NCBI GenBank assembly: GCA_949288715.1
Contig: CASELH010000002.1
Span: 1-64,000, forward strand
Source: an uncultured Bacteroides sp.
GTDB taxonomy: Bacteria; Bacteroidota; Bacteroidia; Bacteroidales; Bacteroidaceae
Direction of reading: 5' to 3'
Length of the DNA stretch: 64,000 bases
Below the pieces are notes generated by a model. It was not told where the DNA came from. It saw only the letters and a program-made list of their open reading frames with translations, and made no database searches. Shown one piece after another: positions 7,491 to 16,134 of the stretch. How positions within the stretch are numbered: position 1 is the first letter of the stretch; every line of letters begins with the position of its first letter. The position numbers and the translations under genes were made by a program.

Positions 7491-7514
7491 CCGCAGATGA
7501 CGCTGATGACACAT
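7491..7514 (+). repeat. Short GCAGATGACGCTGATGACAC remnant
   Basis: This fragment resembles the GCAGATGACNC tract of the composite repeats in the first 4 kb. It lies in the 123-base gap between ileS and the next gene, where no terminator or clear promoter was seen. Confidence 0.4.
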
Positions 7515-7569
7515 TAAACTACACACACACAGCCCGATAAACATTACCAACCACTAAAAACATACAATT

Positions 7570-7950
7570 ATGGCAGAAAAAACAAGATACTCGGACGCCG
7601 AACTGGAAGAATTCCGCGCCATCATCATGGAAAAGCTAGAGCTGGCACAACGCGACTACGACCTGCTGAAAGCAAGCCTCACCGGAGCCGACGGCAACGA
7701 CACCGACGACACCTCGCCCACCTACAAGGTGCTCGAAGAGGGTGCCAACACCCTCTCCAAGGAGGAAACCACCCGCCTGGCACAACGCCAGCTGAAGTTC
7801 ATACAAGGACTGCAGGCCGCCTTGGTGCGCATCGAGAACAAGACGTATGGCATCTGCCGCGAGACGGGCAAGCTCATCCCCGCCGAACGCCTCCGCGCCG
7901 TGCCCCACGCCACGCTGAGCATCGAAGCTAAAAACAACGGTAAGAAGTAG
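7570..7950 (+). CDS. TraR/DksA-family protein with degenerate zinc finger
   Basis: This 126-residue protein has the N-terminal coiled-coil (~5-80, with acidic and Leu-rich heptads) and C-terminal finger region (~88-120) of the DksA/TraR family. These proteins insert a coiled coil into the RNA polymerase secondary channel. The finger reads YGICRETGKLIPAERLRAVP, so only one of the four canonical zinc cysteines remains; this is common among Bacteroidetes members of the family. It lies seven bases before lspA, and the two probably form an operon with the DUF4296 gene. Whether it acts like DksA on rRNA promoters is an inference from the family. Confidence 0.88.
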   Translation: MAEKTRYSDAELEEFRAIIMEKLELAQRDYDLLKASLTGADGNDTDDTSPTYKVLEEGANTLSKEETTRLAQRQLKFIQGLQAALVRIENKTYGICRETGKLIPAERLRAVPHATLSIEAKNNGKK

Positions 7951-7957
7951 CAGCAGC

Positions 7958-8632
7958 ATGGGCAAGTTCTTCACGAAGGGGCGGCTGGCGTGGCTCATCA
8001 TCATCGCAGCCCTGGTCATAGACCAGCTCATCAAGGTAAGCGTCAAGACGCAGATGTATTGGCACGAGTGCATCAATGCCTGGGGCTGGGTGTACGACAA
8101 GCTGGGCATCGACGCCCCGCCGCCCACGTGGTTCTACATCCTCTTCACCGAAAACAACGGCATGGCCTTCGGCATGGAGCTGGTGGGCAAACTGTTTCTC
8201 ACCAGCTTCCGCATCGTGGCCGTGTGTTTCATAGGCTGGTTTCTGTGGCGCGTGGTGAAGCTGGGCATGAAGACGGGCTTCGTGGTGTGCCTCGCCCTCA
8301 TCCTGGCAGGCGCCATGGGCAACATATTCGACAGCGTCTTCTATGGCGTGCTCTTCGGCGAAAGCACGGAGGTGCCGGCCACTTTCCTTCCCGAAGGCGG
8401 CGGCTATGCACCACTTTTCTACGGCAAGGTGGTGGACATGTTCTACTTCCCCATCATCGACACCACGTGGCCGCAGTGGATGCCCTTCGTAGGCGGCGAG
8501 CACTTCGTGTTCTTCAGCCCCATATTCAACTTCGCCGATGCAGCCATCAGCTGCGGCACCATCGCCGTGCTGCTGTTCTACAGCAAGACGTTTGGCGAAG
8601 CCTATCACCGCATTATCAGCAAGAAGCCATGA
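7958..8632 (+). CDS. lspA: Lipoprotein signal peptidase II
   Basis: This aspartyl protease of the inner membrane removes signal peptides from diacylglyceryl prolipoproteins. The 224 residues include at least four hydrophobic segments. Conserved motifs are D22-Q23 in the first helix, TENNGMAFGM (65-73), GAMGNIFD with catalytic D125, and NFADAAIS with catalytic D194. It is longer than E. coli LspA (164 aa) because of insertions around 45-60 and 135-185, as is usual in Bacteroidetes. Its stop overlaps the next ATG (ATGA at 8629-8632). A lipoprotein encoded next door suits its role. Confidence 0.95.
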   Translation: MGKFFTKGRLAWLIIIAALVIDQLIKVSVKTQMYWHECINAWGWVYDKLGIDAPPPTWFYILFTENNGMAFGMELVGKLFLTSFRIVAVCFIGWFLWRVVKLGMKTGFVVCLALILAGAMGNIFDSVFYGVLFGESTEVPATFLPEGGGYAPLFYGKVVDMFYFPIIDTTWPQWMPFVGGEHFVFFSPIFNFADAAISCGTIAVLLFYSKTFGEAYHRIISKKP

Positions 8633-9513
8633 GCAAGGCAAAGAGGTGGATACGTGCAGGCCTGTGTGCCGCCATGCTGATGCTCGCCATGGGCGCATGC
8701 AAGGTGGAGCGCCCCGACACGGTGCTGACCGATGAGCAGATGGAAGACATCCTCTACGACTACCACATAGCCCGCGCCATGGGCGAGGAGATTCCTCACA
8801 ACGACAGCTACAAGCGCGTGCTCTACGTGGATGCCGTCTTCCGCAAGCATGGCATCACCGAGGCGCAGTTCGACACGTCGATGGTGTGGTTCGCACGCAA
8901 TCCCACGGTCATTGCCGACATCTACGAGCGGGTGAACAAGCGCTTGAGGGCTCAGCGCGACCGCTACAACAACCTCATCGCCATACGCGACAACCGCCCC
9001 AAAATGTCGCCCCCGGGCGATAGCGTGAACGTGTGGATTGAGCTGCCCCACTATCAGCTGACCGGCACCCCGTTCAACAACAAGCTCGTCTTCACCCTGG
9101 CTGCCGATACGAACTACCACGACCGCGACACCCTGCGCTGGAAGGCTCGCTTCCACTACATGGCCGATGCCGTGGTGGACACGGTGCAGGTGCCCGTCAT
9201 GGCCCTCCAGGTGAGGTATGAGAAAGACACCACCCTCAGCGCCCTGCACAGCATCCGTCAGCCGGGCCTATACGAACTCACGCTTTCGGCCGACACCTTC
9301 GGGGCCATCAGGGAGGTTTCCGGCTTCATCTACTATCCGCCGCAGGCATCGCCCCGCACGCTCACCGTGGACCGCCTCATGCTGATGCGCTACCATGCCA
9401 CGGACAGTCTGTCATTCCCCGTCGCCGAGGAAGACTCGGCCCAAGTCGTTCCCGTGCAGCAGGAGGCCCGTAGCCCAGTCAAGTTGCTGAAACAGAATGT
9501 GCAACCGTTGTGA
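8629..9513 (+). CDS. DUF4296 lipoprotein
   Basis: This gene is translationally coupled to lspA by the ATGA overlap; an open frame extends further upstream but lies within lspA, so 8629 is the start. The 294-residue product begins with a basic and hydrophobic signal and a lipobox (LAMGAC). A DUF4296-type helical region follows at ~28-115 (LTDEQMEDILYDYHIARAMG, then MVWFARNPTVIADIYERVNK). The remaining ~180 residues look beta-rich and are not recognised. The lspA-DUF4296 pairing recurs in Bacteroidetes. It is probably an inner-leaflet outer-membrane lipoprotein; function unknown. Confidence 0.88.
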   Translation: MSKAKRWIRAGLCAAMLMLAMGACKVERPDTVLTDEQMEDILYDYHIARAMGEEIPHNDSYKRVLYVDAVFRKHGITEAQFDTSMVWFARNPTVIADIYERVNKRLRAQRDRYNNLIAIRDNRPKMSPPGDSVNVWIELPHYQLTGTPFNNKLVFTLAADTNYHDRDTLRWKARFHYMADAVVDTVQVPVMALQVRYEKDTTLSALHSIRQPGLYELTLSADTFGAIREVSGFIYYPPQASPRTLTVDRLMLMRYHATDSLSFPVAEEDSAQVVPVQQEARSPVKLLKQNVQPL

Positions 9514-9520
9514 TAAGGTT

Positions 9521-9868
9521 ATGGCGAGGCGCTATGCGGCACACTTCGTCTACGTGGCAGGCTGGGGCTTCATCCGCCGCCAGGTGGTGGAGGTGGGCGA
9601 GGGTAGGGTGCTGAGCATCTGCCCCTTGGCCGGGGAGGTGGAGCATACGGTGTGGATTCCGGACGGCATCATTGCCCTATGGCCTTCCGCCGCGGTGGCC
9701 GATTGGCGCACGGAGCTTGCCGCCGGGGCTTCTGCTGCCGTAATCCCGTCTCTTCCAACGGGTTGGCAGCCGGATGCATCGGCATCGTGGCAAGCCTACA
9801 GCCTGGCTCCCTTCGACCTCATTTCGTTAAAGCCCGTCGCCGGAACTCGGCGCAGACTATTGCCGTAG
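9521..9868 (+). CDS. Conserved hypothetical protein, 115 aa
   Basis: The product starts MARRYAAHFVYVAGWGFIRR and has a beta-rich pattern (RQVVEVGEGRVLSICPLAGE, VEHTVWIPDGIIAL), suggesting a small soluble domain. I have no confident family. The start was set at 9521 because the alternative ATG at 9497 lies inside the upstream coding region. The gene follows the DUF4296 gene by seven bases, so it may end the same operon. Its 3' end overlaps the convergent methyltransferase gene by about 50 bases (9819-9868), which is unusual and weakens the exact 3' call. Confidence 0.6.
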   Translation: MARRYAAHFVYVAGWGFIRRQVVEVGEGRVLSICPLAGEVEHTVWIPDGIIALWPSAAVADWRTELAAGASAAVIPSLPTGWQPDASASWQAYSLAPFDLISLKPVAGTRRRLLP

Positions 9869-10589
9869 CGATGGCTACGTTGAGCGACTCCGACGTCTCC
9901 CGCAGGGGCGGATAGCTGGGGATGTAGAGCTTGTCCGTCACCAGCCTCTCTATCTCCGCGCCGATGCCCTTCCCTTCGTTGCCCATGACGACGATGCCGT
10001 TCGGCGTGAGCGGCACTTCGTAGAGGGGTTTTCCGTCCAGAAACGTGCCATACACGGGGCATCCCTTCGCCTTCAGCTTGCCTATGAGGGCCGGCAAGTC
10101 GACGTAGTGCACCCGCACGCGGGCTATGCCTCCCATCGTGGCCTGTATGGCCTTGGGGCTGTAAACGTCGACAGTATTTTGAGAGCAGAACAGGTGTTCG
10201 ATGCCAAACCAATCTGCCAGTCGCACGATGGTGCCCAGGTTGCCGGGGTCTTGCACGTCGTCCAGCGCCAGGCACAGTGAGCGGGCCGCAAGCTCTTCCA
10301 CATCCGCCTCCTCGCGTGGCTGGCGGAACACGGCCAGCACTTGTTGAGGCGTGCGCAGCAGGCTGGCCCGGGTCAGCTCGTCGGTGCTCAGGCCAATCAC
10401 CTCGTCGGCCCGCACTTGGGGGTGGGCTTGCAGCCAATCCGTGGTGGCGGCCAGCAGCGTGCAGGGGAAGTGCCCCAGCAAGTCGCCCACCAGCTTGGGC
10501 CCTTCGGCCAGGAAGACGCCTTCGGCTTTGCGCATTTTCTTCTGCTCGAGTGAGCGTATGTATTTCAGTTTCGCTTTGCTCAGTGACAT
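9819..10589 (-). CDS. TrmH/SpoU-family RNA methyltransferase
   Basis: The 256-residue protein is a SPOUT-class 2'-O-methyltransferase. It has an N-terminal substrate-binding domain (~1-100, EGVFLAEGPKLVGDLLG) and a C-terminal trefoil-knot domain with the three family motifs: DDVQDPGNLGTIVR, VVMGNEGKGI and LNVAIATAIV. Such enzymes modify 23S rRNA or tRNA; the exact target cannot be read here. The start at 10589 (MSLSKAKLKYIRSLEQKKMR) was chosen over a longer frame because the -7 box at 10619-10626 lies just upstream and would be internal to the longer version. It is divergent from tamL. Confidence 0.9.
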   Translation of the reverse strand: MSLSKAKLKYIRSLEQKKMRKAEGVFLAEGPKLVGDLLGHFPCTLLAATTDWLQAHPQVRADEVIGLSTDELTRASLLRTPQQVLAVFRQPREEADVEELAARSLCLALDDVQDPGNLGTIVRLADWFGIEHLFCSQNTVDVYSPKAIQATMGGIARVRVHYVDLPALIGKLKAKGCPVYGTFLDGKPLYEVPLTPNGIVVMGNEGKGIGAEIERLVTDKLYIPSYPPLRETSESLNVAIATAIVCAEFRRRALTK

Positions 10590-10618
10590 GGGACAGTGAC
10601 ATTGGGTTCGACCGGGTG

Positions 10619-10626
10619 CAAATGTA
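10619..10626 (-). promoter_or_regulatory. -7 box (TACATTTG) for the RNA methyltransferase
   Basis: The minus-strand TACATTTG lies 30 bases upstream of the ATG at 10589 and sets the gene start. A -33 box is not obvious. Confidence 0.6.
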
Positions 10627-10689
10627 CGGATAAATTCGTTATCCTGTTTCCGGCAGGGCCGAAAAATGCCGTGGCCGCGTTTGCCTATG

Positions 10690-10748
10690 CTTGCCATTGA
10701 CAATGCGCCCGCTTGCCATTGACGAGACGCCCGCTTGCCAATGGCAGG
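10690..10748 (+). repeat. 22-bp tandem array (2 full units plus 15 bp)
   Basis: The units are CTTGCCATTGACAATGCGCCCG (10690-10711), its near-copy CTTGCCATTGACGAGACGCCCG (10712-10733) and a truncated CTTGCCAATGGCAGG. The array lies between divergent promoters, ending 16 bases before the -33 box of tamL. It is one of several intergenic arrays in this window with a 22-23-bp period. Confidence 0.85.
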
Positions 10749-10764
10749 AGAATATCGGTGAAGG

Positions 10765-10796
10765 TTTGGATATTAGGCGGGAATGCAGTACTTTTG
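10765..10796 (+). promoter_or_regulatory. tamL promoter
   Basis: TTTG (10765-10768), a 20-bp spacer and TACTTTTG (10789-10796) give a near-consensus Bacteroides promoter. Transcription would begin near 10803, which excludes the upstream in-frame ATG at 10783 as start and supports 10825. Confidence 0.8.
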
Positions 10797-10824
10797 TGTC
10801 ATTATATTCCGAAAAAGCATCGGC

Positions 10825-13131
10825 ATGCATCGTTTTCGTCTCATCATATTGGTTATAAGCACATTGGCCTTGCTGGCCGCATGCTCCACCACCAAGTATG
10901 TCCCCGACGGGGAGTACTTGCTGGACGAGGTGCGCATCCGCTCGGACAACGACGACATACGCGGCTCGTCGCTTTCCCCCTACCTGAGGCAGACGCCCAA
11001 CTCCAAGTGGTTCAGTCTGATAAAGACGCAGCTGTACGTCTACAACTGGTCGGGGCCCGACACCACGCGCTGGATAAACCGCACCTTGCGCCGACTGGGC
11101 GATGCCCCGGTGATTTACGACGAGGGGGAAACCCGGCAGACGGCCGACGAGCTGACGAAGGCTGTGCGCAACATGGGCTACATGGGCGCCACCGTGACCC
11201 CCCGCCTCGAAACGCGGAAGAAGAAGGCCCGGCTGACGTATGAAATACGCGCCGGAGAGCCCTACCTGGTGCGCACCGTGAGCTATGACATTCCCGACAC
11301 CCTTATCCACTCCTACATACGGCGCGACTCGGCCGCCACGCTGCTCCACACGGGCATGTATTTCGACGTGAATGTGCTCGATGCCGAGCGCCAGCGCATC
11401 ACCTCCACCCTGCGGCGCAACGGCTATTACCGCTTCAATAAGGAGTATCTGGAGTATGTGGCCGACACCGTGCGGGGCAGCCGCGACATAGACCTGACGC
11501 TGCGCCTGTTGCCCTTCCGCGTGGCGCCGGACAGCTTCGACGTGCACCGCCAATACACGGTGGACAAGGTGGGCTTCGTGGCCGACTACGACGCGCTCCA
11601 TGCCTCCCTTCAAGAGAGCATCGATGTGAACGACTCCATCCATTACCACGGCTTGCCCATCTACTATAAAGACCACCTCTACCTGCGCCCGCAGGTGTTG
11701 GCCTCCAACTTGGCCATCCGCCCCGGCAGCTTGTATGACGAGCAGGCGGTGCAGCGCACTTACTCCAACTTCGGCCGGCTGCAGGCGTTGCGCTACACCA
11801 ACGTGCGCTTCTTCCCCTCGCTGACGGACAGCACCTCGCTCAACGCCTATGTGCTGCTGACGAGGAGCAAGCACAAGTCGGTGTCGTTCGAGCTGGAGGG
11901 CACCAATTCGGCGGGCGACTTGGGCGCGGCGGCGGCCGTATCCTTCCAGCACCGCAACCTGTTTCGAGGGTCGGAGGCCCTCATGTTGCGCTTGCGCGGG
12001 GCCTACGAAGCGGTGTCGGGCCTTCAAGGCAGCCAATATAACCAGAACTACATTGAGCTGGGGGCAGAGGCCACGGTGAATTTCCCCCGCTTCCTGTTCC
12101 CCTTCCTGTCGCGCGACTTTACGCGCCGCATCAATGCCTCCACCGAGTTCGGCCTGCAATACAACTACCAGATGCGCCCCGAGTTTACGCGCATCGTGGC
12201 CTCGGCCAACTGGAGCTATCGCTGGACCAAGCTGCAACGCCGTGCCCAGCACCGCATAGACTTGCTGGACATCAACTACCTCTACATGCCGTGGATTGAG
12301 GAGGGCTTCAAGCATGAGTTTCTGGACGAGGGCGACAACTACATCTTGCGCTACAACTACGAGAATCGCTTCATCGTGCGCACGGGCTACAGCTTCACCT
12401 ACAACAACGCCGGGCAGGCACTGGTCAACAACACCGTGGTGGGCAACTCCTATGCCATCCGCGTCAACTTGGAGTCGGCCGGAAACCTGCTTTACGGCAT
12501 TGCCAAGCTGGCGGGCATGAAGCAGAACGAGCAGGGAGAATACACGCTGCTCAACATCCCCTTTGCCCAATACGTCAAGGCCGATTTCGACTTTGCCAAG
12601 AACATCGTCATCGACAACCGCAACTCGCTGGCCTTTCACTTCGGCGCAGGCATTGTGGTGCCCTATGGCAATGCCACGATGGTGCCGTTCGAGAAGCGCT
12701 ACTTCTCGGGTGGAGCCAACAGCGTGCGGGGCTGGTCGGTGCGCGACTTGGGGCCGGGCTCCTTCCCCGGCGACGGCAACTTCCTCAACCAGTCGGGCGA
12801 CATCAAGCTCGATGCCAGCATAGAGTATCGCACCCGCCTGTTCTGGAAGTTCCGTGGAGCCGTGTTTGTGGATGCCGGCAACATCTGGACGCTGCGCGAC
12901 TATCCCGACCAGCCGGGCGGAAAATTTGAGTTCGACACCTTCTACAAGCAGATAGCCGTGGCCTACGGGCTTGGCCTCAGGCTGGACTTGGACTTCTTTG
13001 TCCTCCGCTTCGATGGCGGCATGAAGGCCATCAATCCGGTTTACGAGTCGGGGCGCGGGCGCTATCCCATCATCCATCCCGACTTCAAGCGCGACTTCGT
13101 GTTCCACTTTGCCGTGGGCTATCCTTTCTGA
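10825..13131 (+). CDS. tamL: TamL/BamA-family outer-membrane lipoprotein
   Basis: The 768-residue product starts MHRFRLIILVISTLALLAAC, a signal peptide with a lipobox cysteine at residue 20. Several POTRA-like domains occupy ~30-385 (TADELTKAVRNMGYMGATVT is one). A C-terminal 16-strand Omp85 barrel spans ~390-768, containing the surface-antigen motif RYFSGGANSVRGW and ending in the aromatic VGYPF. It belongs to the TamA/BamA family in the lipidated form typical of Bacteroidetes (TamL), expected to work with TamB in outer-membrane protein or lipid assembly. No tamB is next to it in this window. A strong promoter lies at 10765-10796. Confidence 0.93.
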   Translation: MHRFRLIILVISTLALLAACSTTKYVPDGEYLLDEVRIRSDNDDIRGSSLSPYLRQTPNSKWFSLIKTQLYVYNWSGPDTTRWINRTLRRLGDAPVIYDEGETRQTADELTKAVRNMGYMGATVTPRLETRKKKARLTYEIRAGEPYLVRTVSYDIPDTLIHSYIRRDSAATLLHTGMYFDVNVLDAERQRITSTLRRNGYYRFNKEYLEYVADTVRGSRDIDLTLRLLPFRVAPDSFDVHRQYTVDKVGFVADYDALHASLQESIDVNDSIHYHGLPIYYKDHLYLRPQVLASNLAIRPGSLYDEQAVQRTYSNFGRLQALRYTNVRFFPSLTDSTSLNAYVLLTRSKHKSVSFELEGTNSAGDLGAAAAVSFQHRNLFRGSEALMLRLRGAYEAVSGLQGSQYNQNYIELGAEATVNFPRFLFPFLSRDFTRRINASTEFGLQYNYQMRPEFTRIVASANWSYRWTKLQRRAQHRIDLLDINYLYMPWIEEGFKHEFLDEGDNYILRYNYENRFIVRTGYSFTYNNAGQALVNNTVVGNSYAIRVNLESAGNLLYGIAKLAGMKQNEQGEYTLLNIPFAQYVKADFDFAKNIVIDNRNSLAFHFGAGIVVPYGNATMVPFEKRYFSGGANSVRGWSVRDLGPGSFPGDGNFLNQSGDIKLDASIEYRTRLFWKFRGAVFVDAGNIWTLRDYPDQPGGKFEFDTFYKQIAVAYGLGLRLDLDFFVLRFDGGMKAINPVYESGRGRYPIIHPDFKRDFVFHFAVGYPF

Positions 13132-13196
13132 CAAGTCGAAATAGTTTTTGGTTTGCTGTCAGAAGAAAAATGCCAAGAAACATCGTTTTTTTGTTC

Positions 13197-13364
13197 AAAT
13201 CGTGCGACGGGAAGCAAGATTCAATGATTCCCGCAGCAAATCGTGCTACGGGAAGCAAGATTCAACGATTCCTGCGGCAAATCGTGCGACGGGAAGCAAG
13301 ATTCAATGATTCCTGCAGCAAATCGTGCGACGGGAAGGGAAAATCATGCGATTCCTGCTTTCCG
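13197..13364 (+). repeat. 41-bp tandem array, four units
   Basis: Units start at 13197, 13238, 13279 and 13320, each beginning AAATCGTGCGACGGGAAGCA; the fourth is diverged after the first half. The array fills the gene-free stretch 13132-13500 between tamL and the convergent DUF3332 gene. The period is not a multiple of three, and the frame across it changes from unit to unit, so it is not coding. Confidence 0.92.
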
Positions 13365-13416
13365 TTGCTTTACGGCTGGTTGCAGTCGATGTCTCTCGCC
13401 ATAATTATTTCGACAG

Positions 13417-13461
13417 GAAAAAATAGCAGCGTTACTCCCGGGGTGTGGGTGTAACGCTGCT
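13417..13461 (-). terminator. Intrinsic terminator for the DUF2461-glgB-DUF3332 unit
   Basis: On the minus strand AGCAGCGTTAC pairs with GTAACGCTGCT and is followed by ATTTTTT. It lies 40 bases past the DUF3332 stop codon. Confidence 0.85.
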
Positions 13462-13500
13462 GTTGTGTATTGCCGCCTGCAGGACCTGCGTCTTTGTGCC

Positions 13501-14061
13501 TTATCGGAAGGCGTAGTAGGTGGCGGCCATCGTGGCCTGGCGGGCTGTGGCTACGCCGTTGGCATCGAGGGTGACGGTGAGGTCATCGCCGTTGGGCAGG
13601 GGCAGGGTGGCCATGCCGTCGCCGTGCAGCTTGAGGAATTCGGTCGTGGTGCCGTCGGCCACCACGTTCCACGTGTTGAGCTCTTCGTCGTAAATGAGTT
13701 GCATGGCTGTGTCTTCGCCTTCCTTGGTGATGGAGTAGCCGTTTTCCAGCGTCTCTACCAGGTAGTTGCCGTTGGTGCCATGCACTTTTTTCACTTCGCC
13801 GATGCTGGCCATGGGGTTGGTGCCTGTCCAGAATTCCACCGAGTTGAGTATGATGGCGTCTGCCAGCCACGACACGGTGTAGGCTTGCACCACGGCCAGG
13901 GCAAAGAAGGCCAGTTCGTTTACAAACTTATTGTCGTCGATGTTCTGGTTCCAGCTCAGCAGCCGGCTGTGCAGCCCGAACGAGCCTATGCACGAGCTGC
14001 ACAGGAAAGCGCCGCATGTCAGGAGGGTGGCGGCCATTTTCAGGTTTGGTCTTTTCATCAT
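13501..14061 (-). CDS. DUF3332 lipoprotein
   Basis: The 186-residue product has a signal peptide and a lipobox ending at C24 (LCSSC). A membrane-like stretch ALAVVQAYTVSWLADAIILN is followed by the family hallmark NSVEFWTGTNP at ~73-83. The rest is beta-rich. This arrangement is characteristic of DUF3332, a small family of Bacteroidetes and gamma-proteobacterial lipoproteins without known function. It lies 31 bases downstream of glgB on the same strand and ends at a strong terminator, so it is probably the last gene of that unit. Confidence 0.88.
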   Translation of the reverse strand: MMKRPNLKMAATLLTCGAFLCSSCIGSFGLHSRLLSWNQNIDDNKFVNELAFFALAVVQAYTVSWLADAIILNSVEFWTGTNPMASIGEVKKVHGTNGNYLVETLENGYSITKEGEDTAMQLIYDEELNTWNVVADGTTTEFLKLHGDGMATLPLPNGDDLTVTLDANGVATARQATMAATYYAFR

Positions 14062-14092
14062 TCTTATGTTTTGGTTTATAGGTTGCTTCGTT

Positions 14093-16102
14093 TTATTTCT
14101 TCCGCCTGAGCACCATGGCTGTGCGTGCCGGCACGTAGAGTTTCATCCAGCCCTTCTTGTCTTTCTGGTACAAGGGGTCGGGCAGGGTGAAGTGGGTCAC
14201 GGTGTCATCCGTCAGTCCGTTGCCGCCATAGGCCGGGTTGTCGGTGTTGAGTATCACTTCGTAGGAGCCTTCGGGCACCAGGAAGCCGTAGTCGGTGAAC
14301 GACTGCTTGGGGTTGAAGTTGAATACAAAGACCAGGTCTTTGCGCATGTAGGCCAGAATCTGGTCGCCATCGTTGTGCCATATTTCCTGCACCGGGGTGT
14401 TCTGGAAGTTCTTTATGCTCTTGATGACGGACAGCATGGCCTGGTCGAAGTCGTTCAGGTAGTGGTAGGTCAGCTTCTTGTTGTCCACCAGGTCCCACTG
14501 GCGGCGCGCGTATTTGTACGACCAGTTGTTGCCCTCGCGGGGGAAGTCAATCCACTCCGGATGGCCGAATTCGTTGCCCATGAAGTTCAAGTATCCGCCG
14601 TTGATGGTGGATGCCGTGAGCAGGCGAATCATCTTGTGCAGGGCGATGCCCCGGTTCACGGTGTAGTTCTCGTCGCCTTTCTGCATGTGCCAATACATGT
14701 CGGCGTCTATCAGGCGGAAGATGATGGTCTTGTCGCCCACCAATGCCTGGTCGTGGCTTTCGCAATAGGAAATGGTCTTCTCGTCCTTGCGTCGGTTGGT
14801 CACTTCCCAGAACATGCTGGAGGGCTTCCAGTCTTCGTCAATCTTTTCCTTGATGGTCTTAATCCAATAGTCGGGTATGTTCATGGCCATGCGGTAGTCG
14901 AAGCCGTAGCCCCCGTCTTCATACTTGGCGGCCAGGCCGGGCATGCCCGACACCTCTTCGGCAATGGTGATGGCCCTGGGGTTGATCTGGTGTATCAGGC
15001 GGTTGGCCAAGGTGAGGTAGCAGATGGCATTGTCGTCTTCGTGCCCGTTGAAGTAGTCTCCGTAGTTGCAGAAGGCTTCGCCCAGGCCGTGGCTGTAGTA
15101 CAGCATGGAGGTCACGCCGTCGAAGCGGAAGCCATCGAAGTGGTATTCTTCCAGCCAGAACTTGCAGTTGGAGAGCAGGAAGTGCAGCACTTCGTTTTTC
15201 CCGTAGTCGAAGCACAGGGAGTCCCATGCGGGATGCTCGTGGCGGTCGCCTGGATAGAAATACTGATTGGGGTCTCCGGCAAAGTTGCCCAGCCCTTCCA
15301 CTTCATTCTTCACGGCGTGGGAGTGCACGATGTCCATGATGACCGCCAGCCCCATCTGGTGGGCCGTGTCGATGAGTTCTTTCAGCTCGTCGGGCGTGCC
15401 GAAACGCGAGGACGCAGCAAAGAAGCTGGATACGTGGTAGCCGAAGCTGCCATAGTAGGGGTGCTCCTGGATGGCCATAATCTGGATGCAATTGTACCCG
15501 TCTTTGGCGATGCGTGGCAGGATTTTCTCTTGAAACTCCCGGTAGGTGCCCACCTTTTCTTCTTGCTGAGCCATGCCGATGTGGCATTCGTAGATGAGCA
15601 AGGGGTCGGTAGCGGGCTTGAAGGTGCGCTTCTTCATTTTGTACGGTTTGGCGGGAGCCCATACCTGCGCGCTGAATATTTTGGTCTGCTCGTCTTGCAC
15701 CACGCGGGTGGCCCATGCCGGGATTCGTTCGCCTTGTCCGCCTTTCCAATAGACTTTCAGCTTGTAGAGGTCGCCATGCTTCAACGTGTCGGCCGGAAGC
15801 TTGATTTCCCAAACGCCGTTGGCTTTAGGTTTCAGCGCATACTTTTTCAGTTCTTTCCAACCGTTGAAGTCGCCTATCAGGAACATTTGCGTGGCATTGG
15901 GCGCCCACTCGCGGAACACCCAACCTTTGCCGGTGTTGTGGAGTCCGAAATACAGGTAGCCGCTGGCAAAATCGGACAAAGTGCCTTTCCCGTTTTGGGT
16001 CAATTCGGCTTCCTTGTCCATGGCATGTTGGTGGCGTCCGTTGATGGCATCGGCATAAGGCTCCAGCCACGGGTCGTTTTTAATCAAGTTCAATGTTTCC
16101 AT
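14093..16102 (-). CDS. glgB: 1,4-alpha-glucan branching enzyme (GH13)
   Basis: This enzyme forms alpha-1,6 branches in glycogen. The 669 residues contain a CBM48-like N-terminal module (~50-150, FREWAPNATQMFLIGDFNGW), a GH13 (beta/alpha)8 barrel and a C-terminal beta domain. GH13 regions are visible: DIVHSH (257-262), GFRFDGVTSM with nucleophile D328, IAEEVSGMPG with acid/base E382, and CESHDQALVGDKT near 530. The sequence resembles the eukaryotic-type branching enzymes more than E. coli GlgB and lacks the long N-terminal N1 domain. DUF2461 is 32 bases upstream and DUF3332 31 bases downstream, suggesting one operon. Confidence 0.96.
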   Translation of the reverse strand: METLNLIKNDPWLEPYADAINGRHQHAMDKEAELTQNGKGTLSDFASGYLYFGLHNTGKGWVFREWAPNATQMFLIGDFNGWKELKKYALKPKANGVWEIKLPADTLKHGDLYKLKVYWKGGQGERIPAWATRVVQDEQTKIFSAQVWAPAKPYKMKKRTFKPATDPLLIYECHIGMAQQEEKVGTYREFQEKILPRIAKDGYNCIQIMAIQEHPYYGSFGYHVSSFFAASSRFGTPDELKELIDTAHQMGLAVIMDIVHSHAVKNEVEGLGNFAGDPNQYFYPGDRHEHPAWDSLCFDYGKNEVLHFLLSNCKFWLEEYHFDGFRFDGVTSMLYYSHGLGEAFCNYGDYFNGHEDDNAICYLTLANRLIHQINPRAITIAEEVSGMPGLAAKYEDGGYGFDYRMAMNIPDYWIKTIKEKIDEDWKPSSMFWEVTNRRKDEKTISYCESHDQALVGDKTIIFRLIDADMYWHMQKGDENYTVNRGIALHKMIRLLTASTINGGYLNFMGNEFGHPEWIDFPREGNNWSYKYARRQWDLVDNKKLTYHYLNDFDQAMLSVIKSIKNFQNTPVQEIWHNDGDQILAYMRKDLVFVFNFNPKQSFTDYGFLVPEGSYEVILNTDNPAYGGNGLTDDTVTHFTLPDPLYQKDKKGWMKLYVPARTAMVLRRKK

Positions 16103-16134
16103 ACGTTGATATGTTTTTTTGAGTATTTCTATGA

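Noticed and set aside
9497..9520. ATG at 9497 as start of the 115-aa gene
   Set aside because: It lies within the upstream DUF4296 coding region and gives an atypical Cys-rich extension; 9521 is more likely.
10639..13134. 831-codon open frame antisense to tamL
   Set aside because: A shadow of the GC-rich tamL gene with biased composition; tamL has a promoter, signal peptide and Omp85 motifs.
13170..13454. 94-codon open frame across the 41-bp array
   Set aside because: The repeat period is not a multiple of three, the peptide does not repeat in phase, and there is no promoter or family match.
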